Source: Lentisphaeria bacterium (GTDB taxonomy: Bacteria; Verrucomicrobiota; Lentisphaeria; Victivallales; Victivallaceae). From it: a stretch of 64,000 nt of DNA. Of the stretch, positions 9,330-18,769 are shown piece after piece. Position 1 is the first letter of the stretch. Every line of letters starts with the position of its first letter. The notes beneath the pieces are model-generated. The model saw only the letters and a list, made by a program, of their open reading frames with translations. It did no database searches and had not been told where the DNA came from. The stretch is taken from the NCBI GenBank assembly GCA_900768505.1, contig CAAGED010000053.1:38480-102479 (forward strand), read 5' to 3'. A program made the translations under genes and the position numbers.

Positions 9330-10922
9330 TTATAATTTTTTAAATACCGGCAACTCCAGACAGCTTGGATAGTTTGCGCCAGTATGAATTTGCTGCTGTG
9401 CCGGAATTCCATTAATGGCCACCTCAAACGACTCGCCATTATTGAGGTTGTTTTCGTAGGCTGGATAATTACTGCTGCTGATGGCAAGTTTTAACCGGTG
9501 TTCCCGCAGAATTACGATTCCGCTCAGGCCGATGGAAAACTTGAGTTCTTTTATTTCGCCGGAATTTCGGTCGCTGAAATGCACCCGTTGAATGCTGTCA
9601 CAAATATTGTAGCTGCGTCCATCCGGATACTCATCCATCAATTTTGCCGTGAAATCAGTACACTTGGCATCACTTGAAACATATAAGGTTATTTTAAAGT
9701 CGCCCACTAAATTCAACGGTGTTTCCAGTTGTTCCGTACGAAAGAAAATAATGTCCTGGCGGGAGTCAAAACGACTTTGTTCCCGTTGTCCGCAGGGGAG
9801 GTACCCCAAATGATTGCCGCCCCAGGTCGGCACTGGATTGTTCGGGTCGTATGTGTAATGAAAAATATATTCAACCGGATCGGGGACGGAAGTTAATCCG
9901 CCAGCAGCATTCAGATAAAAATGTCTTGTTTCGCCACCGCGCGGCGGCCAATAATCAAAATCGCGATATTCGTTAATTCCCATAATGAACAACCGCAGCA
10001 AAGGATAATTGGGCAGGGGGTCGGCGGTTGGTTTTCGCAGAATATTGACCATGAATTTGTTACGATTTTCGATAATGTCTGCCAAATAATCTGCTCCATA
10101 ATCCACTTCGTGGGTGCGCATGTCGTGGTCCAATGGTTCGATGACGCAGCGGGTATAATCCCGGCATTGTCGGCTGGCGCCGTCCCGGCGGAGAGTGCGG
10201 AACGCCTCCATGGTTTGGCGTATAAAAATGTCAAACCAGCCGCCGGTAATAAAACCTGGCGCCAACATGCGCTCAAAGCAGCTTCCGGCATTGGCTCTGC
10301 GCCAATATTCGTCATATTTCAGGTGTTTCAACCAGGTTTGGTAGAGTGGCCATTTGACGTTGAAAAGTTTTGAGTCCAGCTCCTTAATGGGACGCTGCAG
10401 ACAATTTACGGCGGAGACTTCCGCATCTTTATAATTCATTCTGGTTTTTCGCATGCCGAATGCCCAGACAAATAAACTCATTTTGGGTACGCCGTTGACG
10501 TAATGACATTGGTAGATGTTCCATGGTGCATTGTGCGGCGTAATTCCCACCAGCTGGGGCAATGAACAACGAGCCGCTTGATATTGGGTCCCGCCCGGAT
10601 ATGATTCGCCATTGGTGACGGCACGGCCGTTAAAGAATTTCTGCCGCATCAGCCAGCGAAGCAAATCCTCGCCGTCAAAATTTTCCTGCCGCCAGTAGTC
10701 GGCTTCGCCCTCGCTTCGTCCGGTGCCTCGACAATCCTGAATCAGCATGCCGACGCCTTGTCGGCAAAAATCCTCGGCTTCTTCCACTGGCTTCCAGGGA
10801 GCGCTGTAATAAGGAGAACGGATAATAATCAAGGGATATTCCCCCGCCAGATCGGGCAGATATACGTCGGTAGCCAGATTTACCCCGTCTCTGGTCGGCA
10901 TAAAGGTATGAATAATTTTCAT
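9330..10922 (-). CDS. CocE/NonD family alpha/beta hydrolase (X-Pro dipeptidyl-peptidase-like)
   Basis: A 530-aa serine hydrolase of the S15/CocE group, which cleaves esters or proline-containing peptides. N-terminal strands MPTRDGVNLATDVYLP and LIQDCRGTGRSEGE match the family. The nucleophile serine lies in GESYPGG. The C-terminal third, including SSDAKCTDFTAKLMDEYPDG, is the usual jelly-roll domain (X-Pro dipeptidyl peptidase C-terminal). The frame is open upstream of this start, but that extension is a poor hydrophobic stretch with no ribosome site. The chosen ATG has GAGG eight bases ahead. No signal peptide is visible, so it is likely cytoplasmic. The substrate is unknown. Confidence 0.85.
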   Translation of the reverse strand: MKIIHTFMPTRDGVNLATDVYLPDLAGEYPLIIIRSPYYSAPWKPVEEAEDFCRQGVGMLIQDCRGTGRSEGEADYWRQENFDGEDLLRWLMRQKFFNGRAVTNGESYPGGTQYQAARCSLPQLVGITPHNAPWNIYQCHYVNGVPKMSLFVWAFGMRKTRMNYKDAEVSAVNCLQRPIKELDSKLFNVKWPLYQTWLKHLKYDEYWRRANAGSCFERMLAPGFITGGWFDIFIRQTMEAFRTLRRDGASRQCRDYTRCVIEPLDHDMRTHEVDYGADYLADIIENRNKFMVNILRKPTADPLPNYPLLRLFIMGINEYRDFDYWPPRGGETRHFYLNAAGGLTSVPDPVEYIFHYTYDPNNPVPTWGGNHLGYLPCGQREQSRFDSRQDIIFFRTEQLETPLNLVGDFKITLYVSSDAKCTDFTAKLMDEYPDGRSYNICDSIQRVHFSDRNSGEIKELKFSIGLSGIVILREHRLKLAISSSNYPAYENNLNNGESFEVAINGIPAQQQIHTGANYPSCLELPVFKKL

Positions 10923-11132
10923 CGCATTAACCTCAAAAATTTTTTTCGTGAAAAAACCGAGCATTAACATAATATTTGAATGAAAAAAAACAAACGAAAT
11001 TAATAAAAATGCGTGTTTTTTTATAAGAGTGAACAACAATCACAAAATTGATTTGAAATTGTTTTTTTTTCGAGTAAGGTTATATAGAAAAATAAAAGCA
11101 CTCACAAATATTTTTTTTGAGGAGTTGAGAAT

Positions 11133-13577
11133 ATGAATACGTACATAATTATTGGCGGAGTAGCCGCCGGAGCTACTGCGGCGGCCCGTTTGCGGCGATT
11201 GGATGAAAATGCCAGGATCATTTTGTTTGAGCGGGGAGAATATATTTCATTTGCCAATTGTGGCTTGCCGTATCATATCGGAAAAGTTATTCCTGATCGG
11301 GATGAGTTGCTGGTGATGACACCGGAGTCGTTTCATAAAAGATTCAACGTCGAGGTTAAGGTTAACACTGAGGTAGTGGCCGTCAATCCGGATGAAAAAC
11401 AAATTACTGCCAGAAATTCCTCCGGAAAGCTGGAAATATTCGATTTTGATAAGTTATTAATTGCCACCGGCTCCTCCCCCCTGCAGGAGAATTTACCCGG
11501 ATATGATGAATCAAAAATCTGCCAACTCTGGACCATGACAGATATGGATAAGATTATTGCCCGATTGGACGAGTCGGTAAAACGCGTGGTGGTTATTGGG
11601 GGCGGATACATTGGACTGGAGGCGGCGGATAATTTGCGTCTGCGCTCTTTAGAGGTTACAATCGCTGGACGCGGCAAGAAGGTATTGCCGCCGTTTGATG
11701 GCGAAATGGCCGCTTATCTGGAGCAGGAATTGCTGGATAACGGCATTAATTTGGAATTAGGTCGGCAGGTGGTCGGATTTGAATTTTCCGAAGATAAAAA
11801 ATCTTACAATGTGCTTTTAAGTGACGGAAAGCGTTTGGCTGCTGATTTGGTGATTATGAGCGTCGGGGTTGCTCCAAACAGCCAATTGGCACTGGCGGCC
11901 GGGTTGAAATTAGGTGTGCATGGTCATATATCAGTGGATGAGTACTTAAGATGCAGTAAGGCGGATATTTATGCCGCCGGGGATGTGATTGAGGTGTTGG
12001 ATCCAATCTCCGGTGGTATTTGTGCCATCGCACTGGCTGGACCGGCCAACAAGCAGGGACGAATAGCCGCCGACAATATGGCCGGCGGCGCAAGCGTTTA
12101 CCGGGGTACGTTGGGCAGTGCCGTAATCAAGGTGGGGAGATTGACCGCAGGTTGTGTCGGGTACTCCGAGGAGCGGCTGCGCAAAGCCGGAATTGAATAT
12201 CGTAAAATTTATACTCACCACAATTCCAACGCCGGATATTATCCAGGCGGTGCCATGCTCCATTTTAAGTTACTTTTCGCTGCTGATGGCAGAATTTTGG
12301 GGGCGCAGGCGGTAGGTGCGAAGGGAGTTGATAAGCGTATTGACGTTATTGCAACGGCCATGCGGCATAATTGCACGGCATTGGAACTGGGCGAATTGGA
12401 GTTGTCGTATGCTCCGCCATACAATTCCGCCAAGGATCCGGTTAATTTTTTGGGTATGGTGGCGCAAAACATTGTTTCCGGATTGTCGGAGGTGGTTTAT
12501 GCGGATAATATTCCGAAAGAGGCAGTAATTTTGGATGTGCGGGAGGCGGCAGAATTTACTGCCGGAGCAATCCCAGGGGCAATCAATATTCCGCTGGGGG
12601 AATTGCGCCGCCGCTTGGGGGAACTGGATAAGAATCAATTGATTGTCGCCTACTGCCGGGTGGGAATGCGCGGTTATGTGGCGGAGCGTATTCTTAAGCA
12701 GCATCATTTTAAATGTGCCAATTTATCCGGCGGCTTCCTGACTTATCAGGCATTTTTCAATCTTCCCAAAGTACGTAAAAATATTGCTTGTTCCGTGCAG
12801 AAAAATTCAGTTGCCGCCGCCGGAGCAACTGCCGGCAAGCCGGAAATGAAAACAATTGATGTGCGGACTTTAGCCTGCCCTGGACCGGTGATCAGAGTCA
12901 AGAAAGAGCTTGACGCCATGGCGGATGGGGAATATTTGCGAATTTTGGCCGCCAAGGGGTTTGAGTCTGATTTGATGAATTGGGCCGCATCTCAGCAGCA
13001 TGAAATTATCTCCTCCGAATTAAAAGGCGATGATTTGGAAGTTGTTGTTTGCAAATTTGGTAAAAAAAATCCTGATTTGACGAAAAATCTCCCTGCTACT
13101 CACTCCGGCGACTTCAGTGCCATTATTGTATTCAGCGGTGATCTGGACAAAGTGCTGGCCGCCTTTATCATTGCCTGTGGAATGGCGACCGCCGGCGCTC
13201 AGGTTACGATGTTTTTCACCTTTTGGGGGTTGAGCGCACTGCGCCGCAACGATGTGAAAAAAACAGACAAGAGCGTGGTGCATAAAATGTTTGATATAAT
13301 GCTTCCCAAAGGGGCGGAGGAGCTTAAGTTATCTAAATTTAATATGGCTGGATTGGGGAAGGGGATGATCAAGGATCTGATGGCGAAAGACGGGGTACCG
13401 TCGTTGCCGGAATTGATTGCTCAAGCACGGGAACTTGGAATTAAATTCATCGCCTGCGAAATGGCCATGAATTTGATGGGCATCAGCCGGGAAGAGTTAA
13501 TTGAAGTAGACTCCGTGGCTGGAGTGGCGAGTTTTGCCGCCATTGCCAGGGAGGCTAATTCAACGCTTTTCATCTAA
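11133..13577 (+). CDS. CoA-disulfide reductase-like flavoprotein fused to rhodanese, TusA and DsrE-like domains
   Basis: This 814-aa cytoplasmic protein handles low-molecular-weight thiols or sulfane sulfur. Residues 1-445 are a pyridine-nucleotide disulfide oxidoreductase with FAD motif IIGGVAAGATAAAR, a second dinucleotide fold VVIGGGYIGLEAA and the single redox cysteine Cys43 in SFANCGLPY, as in CoA-disulfide reductase. A rhodanese domain follows with its cysteine in YCRVGMRG (about residue 507). A TusA/SirA domain has ACPGP (about 581), and a C-terminal DsrE/F-like domain (about 650-814) follows. The combination suggests persulfide transfer between adjacent cysteines. It begins after a GAGGAG site and overlaps the convergent downstream gene by 18 bases. 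Confidence 0.9.
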   Translation: MNTYIIIGGVAAGATAAARLRRLDENARIILFERGEYISFANCGLPYHIGKVIPDRDELLVMTPESFHKRFNVEVKVNTEVVAVNPDEKQITARNSSGKLEIFDFDKLLIATGSSPLQENLPGYDESKICQLWTMTDMDKIIARLDESVKRVVVIGGGYIGLEAADNLRLRSLEVTIAGRGKKVLPPFDGEMAAYLEQELLDNGINLELGRQVVGFEFSEDKKSYNVLLSDGKRLAADLVIMSVGVAPNSQLALAAGLKLGVHGHISVDEYLRCSKADIYAAGDVIEVLDPISGGICAIALAGPANKQGRIAADNMAGGASVYRGTLGSAVIKVGRLTAGCVGYSEERLRKAGIEYRKIYTHHNSNAGYYPGGAMLHFKLLFAADGRILGAQAVGAKGVDKRIDVIATAMRHNCTALELGELELSYAPPYNSAKDPVNFLGMVAQNIVSGLSEVVYADNIPKEAVILDVREAAEFTAGAIPGAINIPLGELRRRLGELDKNQLIVAYCRVGMRGYVAERILKQHHFKCANLSGGFLTYQAFFNLPKVRKNIACSVQKNSVAAAGATAGKPEMKTIDVRTLACPGPVIRVKKELDAMADGEYLRILAAKGFESDLMNWAASQQHEIISSELKGDDLEVVVCKFGKKNPDLTKNLPATHSGDFSAIIVFSGDLDKVLAAFIIACGMATAGAQVTMFFTFWGLSALRRNDVKKTDKSVVHKMFDIMLPKGAEELKLSKFNMAGLGKGMIKDLMAKDGVPSLPELIAQARELGIKFIACEMAMNLMGISREELIEVDSVAGVASFAAIAREANSTLFI

Positions 13578-14666
13578 AATTGTTTTGAAATTCGGGCGCG
13601 TCTGCAAATCTGTCAAAAGTTTTTGCAGGCGCGCTTTTGCTTGTGCCGGATCGTGGTTTTCCGGCGTCATAATTTGGTACATGGTCCAAGGTTGGCGTGG
13701 AGTATAATGGTTGCGGAAGCTGAAAAAATTGCCGGTAGAGGCGCGATCATCCGAAAAATACTGCCACAATAAATAACGCTTGCCATCTTGAATAAATACA
13801 ATTGACGTGACCAGATACTCGCAGTCGTTAATAAGAATATTTTCAATATCTTCTGAAATTATCTCCCGGCGCATGGTGCGCAGACAATACCCTGCCGGGT
13901 GAATACTGTGTATATTGGCAATTTCGCCGACACTCAATAATCCGATAGGTTGCTGCGCCTGATCAATAAATTCGTAGCGGTTGATTTTGCTGGAACCAAA
14001 AAAATTTCGATCCCCGTCGCTGATATCTGCTTTTAGCACAAGATAGGTGTTTGCCGGCAGGTTTTTTATTGCTAAATTCAATGGCGGAGCCAGGCGCATT
14101 GTATTGATGGACACGAAGTAACCGGCCAACGACAACGCCCCAAGCAGGTAAAAAATAATTGTCCGCAAGCGGGGAATTTCCTGCTTGAGGTATAAGTAGA
14201 GTCCGGGGAATAGCAGTAAAACCAGTAGCATCGGTCGGATCCAAGAGGCCTTGCAATCAAAAAGCATAGCTCCATTATACCCCAGTGACGGAGTGACAAG
14301 CATCGCGATACCAAATGGAATTCCGGCACGAACTGCAAAATTTTCCCCCAGCAACAGTGCATGCATCCCCCAGGAAAAAATGATTGTTCCGACACAGGTC
14401 AAGGCATTGATATTTTTATGCCATCCTAAAAAAATTATTCCAGCCGACAAAATAATAAAAAATATTGCGGGAAGATAAATTTTTTCCGTTTTGCGAAAAA
14501 TAATTTTGCTCAATAGCGGCAGATAAAAGAAGAGAAAAACCAGCAGGTAGATCCAGTTGTATTGTTCCAGTGCCGATTCGTTGAAACTGCTCAGCAGTTG
14601 CTTGAAAATAATCGCAAAAGGCGTCCAGGCAAGCAGTAATGTAAAAAAGAATTTAAAAAGACGCAT
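13560..14666 (-). CDS. Exosortase-associated EpsI-like membrane protein
   Basis: A 368-aa protein with about eight membrane helices in the first 220 residues, followed by a soluble domain of about 150 residues. That domain contains IHPAGYCLRTMRREI and YLLWQYF, resembling EpsI domains that accompany exosortases (usually H-P-x-x-C-x-x-x-x-G-W). It follows the exosortase gene by a few bases, so it probably assists processing or anchoring of exosortase substrates. The start used has GAGG nine bases upstream. Two earlier in-frame ATGs lie inside the exosortase gene without ribosome sites. Its 3' end overlaps the convergent flavoprotein gene. Confidence 0.65.
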   Translation of the reverse strand: MRLFKFFFTLLLAWTPFAIIFKQLLSSFNESALEQYNWIYLLVFLFFYLPLLSKIIFRKTEKIYLPAIFFIILSAGIIFLGWHKNINALTCVGTIIFSWGMHALLLGENFAVRAGIPFGIAMLVTPSLGYNGAMLFDCKASWIRPMLLVLLLFPGLYLYLKQEIPRLRTIIFYLLGALSLAGYFVSINTMRLAPPLNLAIKNLPANTYLVLKADISDGDRNFFGSSKINRYEFIDQAQQPIGLLSVGEIANIHSIHPAGYCLRTMRREIISEDIENILINDCEYLVTSIVFIQDGKRYLLWQYFSDDRASTGNFFSFRNHYTPRQPWTMYQIMTPENHDPAQAKARLQKLLTDLQTRPNFKTILDEKR

Positions 14667-14670
14667 TTTT

Positions 14671-15507
14671 TTATTCCTCATTGTTCGGGTCTGAATCAAG
14701 CATTTTGCGGCTGAACCACATTAGAAGTGTGGCAATAATTACAAATAAAAATCCCAATAAAACATGCGGTGTACTACTGAATGCCTTGTCGCCCCAGAGA
14801 TAAAATAGGCTGGCGGTCAAGAGTAAACGGATGGTGTTGGCAATTAAAATCCACAATGGCAACAGCAGTAGCCAAATTAATTTTAACAGCCGGTGCGAAT
14901 TGTTTTTACGCAGCAGCAGATAGGCTAAAAACAGCAATATCCCCAATTGGGTTACTCCGCTGCAGCTGTCGGTAATTGCCACCGGTTGTTTGCCGAGATA
15001 TAATATCGTGTTGTCACGGAAGACCGTGTCGGTAAAGAGATTCAATATTCCGGAGGTTAAAAATGCCGAAATCAAGCGCAGTGGATAACTGATGGCCAGC
15101 GTGATAATTTCATTCAGCGGGATGATGACCATACCAAACGTCAGCGCCGGAGCAAGAGCCAAAAATGTTTTTCGTCCGTCACTGAAGGTGGATATTGCGC
15201 CTAAAACCAGTGCCGCCGCAATATTTTTCTCCGGCCAGTTGGCCTGCAAAATTGCATCAAGCATTATAAATGCGCCCAATGTCAGCAGCAGAGTGGCAAG
15301 TATTTCATCCGCCGCTTTACGAGATGTTTCACTGCGGTATTGCATAAAATCATAACTGCAAAATAAAAGCAAAATCAATAGCGCCCCGGCACTGCTCCAA
15401 TCTTCATAATTGTAATTGAAAATCGAGGTTGCGCCCCGGATGAGTGCCAGTAACAGAATCAGCCGCGACAATGGAGCGTTTAAAATATTTTTAAATAAAT
15501 TTTTCAT
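14671..15507 (-). CDS. Exosortase/archaeosortase family transpeptidase
   Basis: Integral membrane cysteine protease that recognises C-terminal PEP-CTERM-type signals, cleaves them and attaches the protein to the cell surface. The 278-aa sequence has about eight membrane helices and the complete catalytic set: Cys182 in DSCSGV, Arg227 in NTIRLLL and His248 in STPHVLLG, as in the EACSG/NxxR/H pattern of the family. It overlaps the upstream TPR gene by four bases (ATGA) and precedes the EpsI-like gene, forming one operon. A probable substrate lies about 3 kb upstream on the same strand. The exact exosortase subtype is not clear. Confidence 0.88.
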   Translation of the reverse strand: MKNLFKNILNAPLSRLILLLALIRGATSIFNYNYEDWSSAGALLILLLFCSYDFMQYRSETSRKAADEILATLLLTLGAFIMLDAILQANWPEKNIAAALVLGAISTFSDGRKTFLALAPALTFGMVIIPLNEIITLAISYPLRLISAFLTSGILNLFTDTVFRDNTILYLGKQPVAITDSCSGVTQLGILLFLAYLLLRKNNSHRLLKLIWLLLLPLWILIANTIRLLLTASLFYLWGDKAFSSTPHVLLGFLFVIIATLLMWFSRKMLDSDPNNEE

Positions 15508-16754
15508 TTTTGTTGCACTGCATTGAGTTTGGTTTGATATTCGGCCAAAACCGTTGATTCAGGATATTTTTCCCGCAACTTATTCAACCATTTTTGACTG
15601 GAGGCGTAAGCCTTTTGGTCATATTCCTCCATAACGCCGTTTTCGAGAATTTGCCGGTAACGCTCTTTTACTCGGGAATTGTCCGCAAATGGCGTTAAAA
15701 TTTCCAAGGCTGCCGCATTTTGTCCGGCATCTGCCAAGCGCAAGCCGTAGCAGATGATTATCGCCGGGGTGCGGGAGTGATTTAAGTAGGCGGATTCGGC
15801 CATCTTCAGCGCCGGGGCGGGTTGTTTTGCCGCGGCGTATAATTCGGATAAATTCAACTGAATTAGTGTTTTATCATGCAAATGCGGCAGCAGTTTTTCG
15901 TAAAATTTTATCGCCTCCGGAATAAAATCATTTTCTGCGCAAATCAGCGCAATAATGTAAATTAATTCCCGGTCATTAGGCTTTGCGGCATCCAAATTAT
16001 CTAAAAAATAATTGTTTTTTAAAGCGTTTGCCAATTCGTCTCGTTTGTTGGATTGACCATTGAGCAGAAATGCGGCAAGTTGCCCGGATTGGGAACTCTC
16101 ACGCAACTGCGGCAATAAGTTTTGCTCCGGGTGCCGATAGCCGAATGCCAGCGCCCGCCGGTTTAAGCTTTGATCAAGCGGACGGGTTTTCAGCGCATCG
16201 CGCAGTTTGGCGGCACATTCCGCAATTTTACCGCGTCCCTCCAGTATGGTTACTTCCAACAGCGGCAGGTCGGGAAATAGTCCGGCGGCTGATTTCAGTT
16301 TGATAAAATATTTTTCGGCTTCTTCGTAGCGGTTTTGGCTGATGAGTGTATTCACTTTCAAATAATTAAAAGTCGGTTCATCCGGAAAAAATTTAAGCGC
16401 CGAATCCAACTCAGTGGTATCAAGCAAATTTTTATCCAGTGCATTCAACATTATTATTTGCCATGGTAGCAGTTTATTCGGCAGACGCTCAGTAAAAATT
16501 TTAGCTAAAGGGGCCACATCCGCCGAACGTTTCGCTTGGTAGGCGGCAATTAAAACCGGATTTATTTGCGTATAAATTTCTTCTGCCGCCGCATTGTCGG
16601 AGAGAATTTCCGGAGAACGGCGCAACGTGACGGTTAATTCGTTTATATTCCCAGTGTTCAAGGAATGGCGGTAGATTAACATTGGTGCAAATCCGGCGTT
16701 TAAATCACTCATTGCCTTCAGTGCAAAACCAAGTTTTTCCATATCGTTCTGCAA
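15504..16754 (-). CDS. TPR-repeat protein, C-terminal part of a gene split by a stop codon
   Basis: A 416-aa helical repeat protein rich in TPR-like units (for example LNLSELYAAAKQPAPALKMAESAYLNH), likely a scaffold in the exosortase/PEP-CTERM operon. The only initiation codons near the start are a TTG at 16754 or an ATG at 16742, both without ribosome sites. The same frame runs back without a stop into the preceding TPR gene, interrupted by a single TAA at 16833-16835. The 26 intervening codons (beginning HLAGNFSANRHQDFRITAYF) look like normal repeat sequence. So this is best seen as the second part of a 724-residue protein broken by a nonsense change. It ends with a 4-base overlap with the exosortase gene. 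Confidence 0.75.
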   Translation of the reverse strand: MQNDMEKLGFALKAMSDLNAGFAPMLIYRHSLNTGNINELTVTLRRSPEILSDNAAAEEIYTQINPVLIAAYQAKRSADVAPLAKIFTERLPNKLLPWQIIMLNALDKNLLDTTELDSALKFFPDEPTFNYLKVNTLISQNRYEEAEKYFIKLKSAAGLFPDLPLLEVTILEGRGKIAECAAKLRDALKTRPLDQSLNRRALAFGYRHPEQNLLPQLRESSQSGQLAAFLLNGQSNKRDELANALKNNYFLDNLDAAKPNDRELIYIIALICAENDFIPEAIKFYEKLLPHLHDKTLIQLNLSELYAAAKQPAPALKMAESAYLNHSRTPAIIICYGLRLADAGQNAAALEILTPFADNSRVKERYRQILENGVMEEYDQKAYASSQKWLNKLREKYPESTVLAEYQTKLNAVQQK

Positions 16755-16832
16755 ATAACCGATTAAAGCGTTGAAATAGGCCGTTATCCGAAAATCCTGA
16801 TGGCGATTGGCCGAAAAGTTGCCGGCAAGGTG

Positions 16833-17678
16833 TTACAACTCTTCCAAGTCATTCAAAATGAAGAGGGATTCCGCATAATGTATTGCGGAATTTTCCGGCA
16901 AAAACATGGTGTCGCAAATTTTATATATTTCTGCTGCCTTGTCGTATTTTTTTTGCGAAAAGTAAAAATCACCCAGAAGACAGTTGACCGCCTCCGGATT
17001 AATTGCCGCCGCCCGTAAAAAATTCTGCTCGGCCAAATCAGATTTATTGGCGCTCTGCTGCAGATAAGCTAAGGTCAAAAGCGCCTCCACCTTTATTGTT
17101 TTGTCTTGCGATTGGGTAAATGGCTGCAGCTTGTCAGGAGTTACCGGCGGTGTTGTCAGCATTTTTATAAATTTGGTTGATTCCAATTCCGGCGGCAATA
17201 AAACAACAAGTTTTTTCAGTTCGTCCGGGCGTTGACTGGAAATCGCCAGTGCAAATGCATAAATCGAAGGGTAATCCTGCTTCTCTGACTCCTGCATGGT
17301 GGTGGCTAATTCGTAAAACATACGCCCTTGGTATTGAGCTTGAAGCTGACGCTGGCGGTATTGGTCATCCAACAAGTTGAGTTGATGAGCGATTCCCCAA
17401 GCGGCGGCGGCATTGCGGAAAAAATTATCCCTTTCGTAGATTTTCGCCAGCATCACCCAGGCTGCTTCGTTGGTTTGATCGTTTTTCAACGCCGCCAGAA
17501 GATTTTTTTGGGCTTCCGGAAATTTCCCGGCTGCATACAATTTTGCCGCAGTGTTAAATGTTGCGTTTTTAGCATTTTCCTGCCAGGCGATTATAACAAA
17601 TAATGCAGTCAAGGCAATTGCAAATATTCCGGATGTAACGATAATTATCAGGTGTTTGCGTTTGAATTTAGATTCCAT
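16833..17678 (-). CDS. Membrane-anchored TPR-repeat protein, N-terminal part of a split gene
   Basis: The 281-aa product has a short basic N-terminus, one membrane helix (residues 10-30, LIIIVTSGIFAIALTALFVIIAW) and TPR-like repeats (AAKLYAAGKFPEAQKNLLAALKNDQTNEAAWVML is typical but split here by its length limit). It resembles TPR proteins that accompany exosortase loci. An AGAGGAG site marks the start. It ends at a TAA that interrupts a frame continuing for another 442 codons into the downstream TPR segment. The full-length ancestor was therefore probably a 724-residue anchored scaffold. Confidence 0.75.
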   Translation of the reverse strand: MESKFKRKHLIIIVTSGIFAIALTALFVIIAWQENAKNATFNTAAKLYAAGKFPEAQKNLLAALKNDQTNEAAWVMLAKIYERDNFFRNAAAAWGIAHQLNLLDDQYRQRQLQAQYQGRMFYELATTMQESEKQDYPSIYAFALAISSQRPDELKKLVVLLPPELESTKFIKMLTTPPVTPDKLQPFTQSQDKTIKVEALLTLAYLQQSANKSDLAEQNFLRAAAINPEAVNCLLGDFYFSQKKYDKAAEIYKICDTMFLPENSAIHYAESLFILNDLEEL

Positions 17679-17732
17679 TTTTCAATATTCTCCTCTGCAT
17701 GAAAAAATAAAAAACGCAATCTTGGTAGTGAT

Positions 17733-17769
17733 AAAAAAAGATGCTGCAATTAGTATTTTACAGCATCTT
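17733..17769 (-). terminator. Rho-independent terminator after the PEP-CTERM-like gene
   Basis: On the minus strand AAGATGCTG-N14-CAGCATCTT forms a perfect 9-bp stem followed by a run of seven T residues. It separates the PEP-CTERM-like gene from the TPR/exosortase operon. Confidence 0.85.
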
Positions 17770-17810
17770 GATTAATCAAATAAAAATATGATATAAAATC
17801 ATTTAAAGAA

Positions 17811-18479
17811 CTAAATTTTTCTCCGTCTCCAGGTAGCGATGCCAAATGTCGCGCCGCTTAACAGCAAGGCGCCGAAAACTCCCGGCAACGGTTTGCCCTC
17901 CGGAGTGTTGGAAGAAGTGAATTTTTCTCCGCCGATGGCAATAAATTCAATATTTCCTGCTCCACCGCCCATACCGAAGTTGAACCTGGTATTGCCGGCC
18001 ACATCAGTTGTTTTGGTGACTCGTGACCCGACTCCATCCACCCAGTTGACATCGCCGACTGAACTGCCCAGAACGCCATTTTTGGTGATCCAGAAAGAAA
18101 TTTCATCGCCGGCTTCAAAATTGCCAACGTAATATCCGGTGGTGTTGATCGTCTTGGTCGTTCCTTTTTTGCCTTCTTTGGTAAACGTGAAATTTTGAGT
18201 TTTTCCGGTTCCCTTCTGGATTGTGCCGTTGCTGCTGACTGCTCCATACTTACCGGCACTCATATCCATGTACTTGCCCAAATCATCCACGTCATTATAC
18301 CAGTTTGAGGCATAATTTGAAAACCAAAGCGATCCGCCGGAGGTTATCTTAAGCGTGATTTCATTGGCCGAACTCCAGGATTGGTTTGGATTGGAAGTGC
18401 TTACCATTTCGTATTGAAGTACAGCAAAAGAATTTATTGCGGCAAACAGGCAAACCGCGATTAACAATAATTTTTTCAT
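17811..18479 (-). CDS. Exported protein with PEP-CTERM-like C-terminal sorting signal
   Basis: The 222-aa protein has a clear signal peptide (MKKLLLIAVCLFAAINSFA), a glycine, serine and asparagine-rich mature domain of about 165 residues, and a tripartite tail. The tail is a short PLPG motif, a hydrophobic helix (VFGALLLSGATFGIATW) and an RRRK basic end. That is the layout of exosortase substrates, with PLPG in place of PEP. The exosortase encoded close by on the same strand is the likely processing enzyme. An AGGAG ribosome site lies ahead of the ATG, and a terminator follows. The mature domain is not one I recognise. Confidence 0.78.
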   Translation of the reverse strand: MKKLLLIAVCLFAAINSFAVLQYEMVSTSNPNQSWSSANEITLKITSGGSLWFSNYASNWYNDVDDLGKYMDMSAGKYGAVSSNGTIQKGTGKTQNFTFTKEGKKGTTKTINTTGYYVGNFEAGDEISFWITKNGVLGSSVGDVNWVDGVGSRVTKTTDVAGNTRFNFGMGGGAGNIEFIAIGGEKFTSSNTPEGKPLPGVFGALLLSGATFGIATWRRRKI

Positions 18480-18711
18480 TTCTAATTGTTCTCCTGATTT
18501 GAACCTATAAAACTTAAGAAAAATTACCTTTATATTTGATATAACTACTTATGGGGAAAATGCAAGATATTTTTTTTAAAATTTTAAAAATTATATTTTT
18601 AGGATAAATTATCAAAATTAAATGAAATTACCTGATCTGGAGATTTTATACAATATTTTTGAATCAGGACGGCTTTGGCTATCCGCACCAAAAATCTGCG
18701 ATGAAAAACGA

Positions 18712-18757
18712 AAACTGAATATCGCACAAATTGTGATGTTTATGCAATATTCAGTTT
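18712..18757 (-). terminator. Probable terminator hairpin after the lipoprotein gene
   Basis: Inverted repeat AAACTGAATAT / ATATTCAGTTT (11 bp, 24-base loop that itself holds CACAA-TTGTG). On the minus strand it is followed by TTCGTTTTT. It lies just after the stop of the lipoprotein gene at 18770. Confidence 0.5.
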
Positions 18758-18769
18758 AAAAAAATTTTT

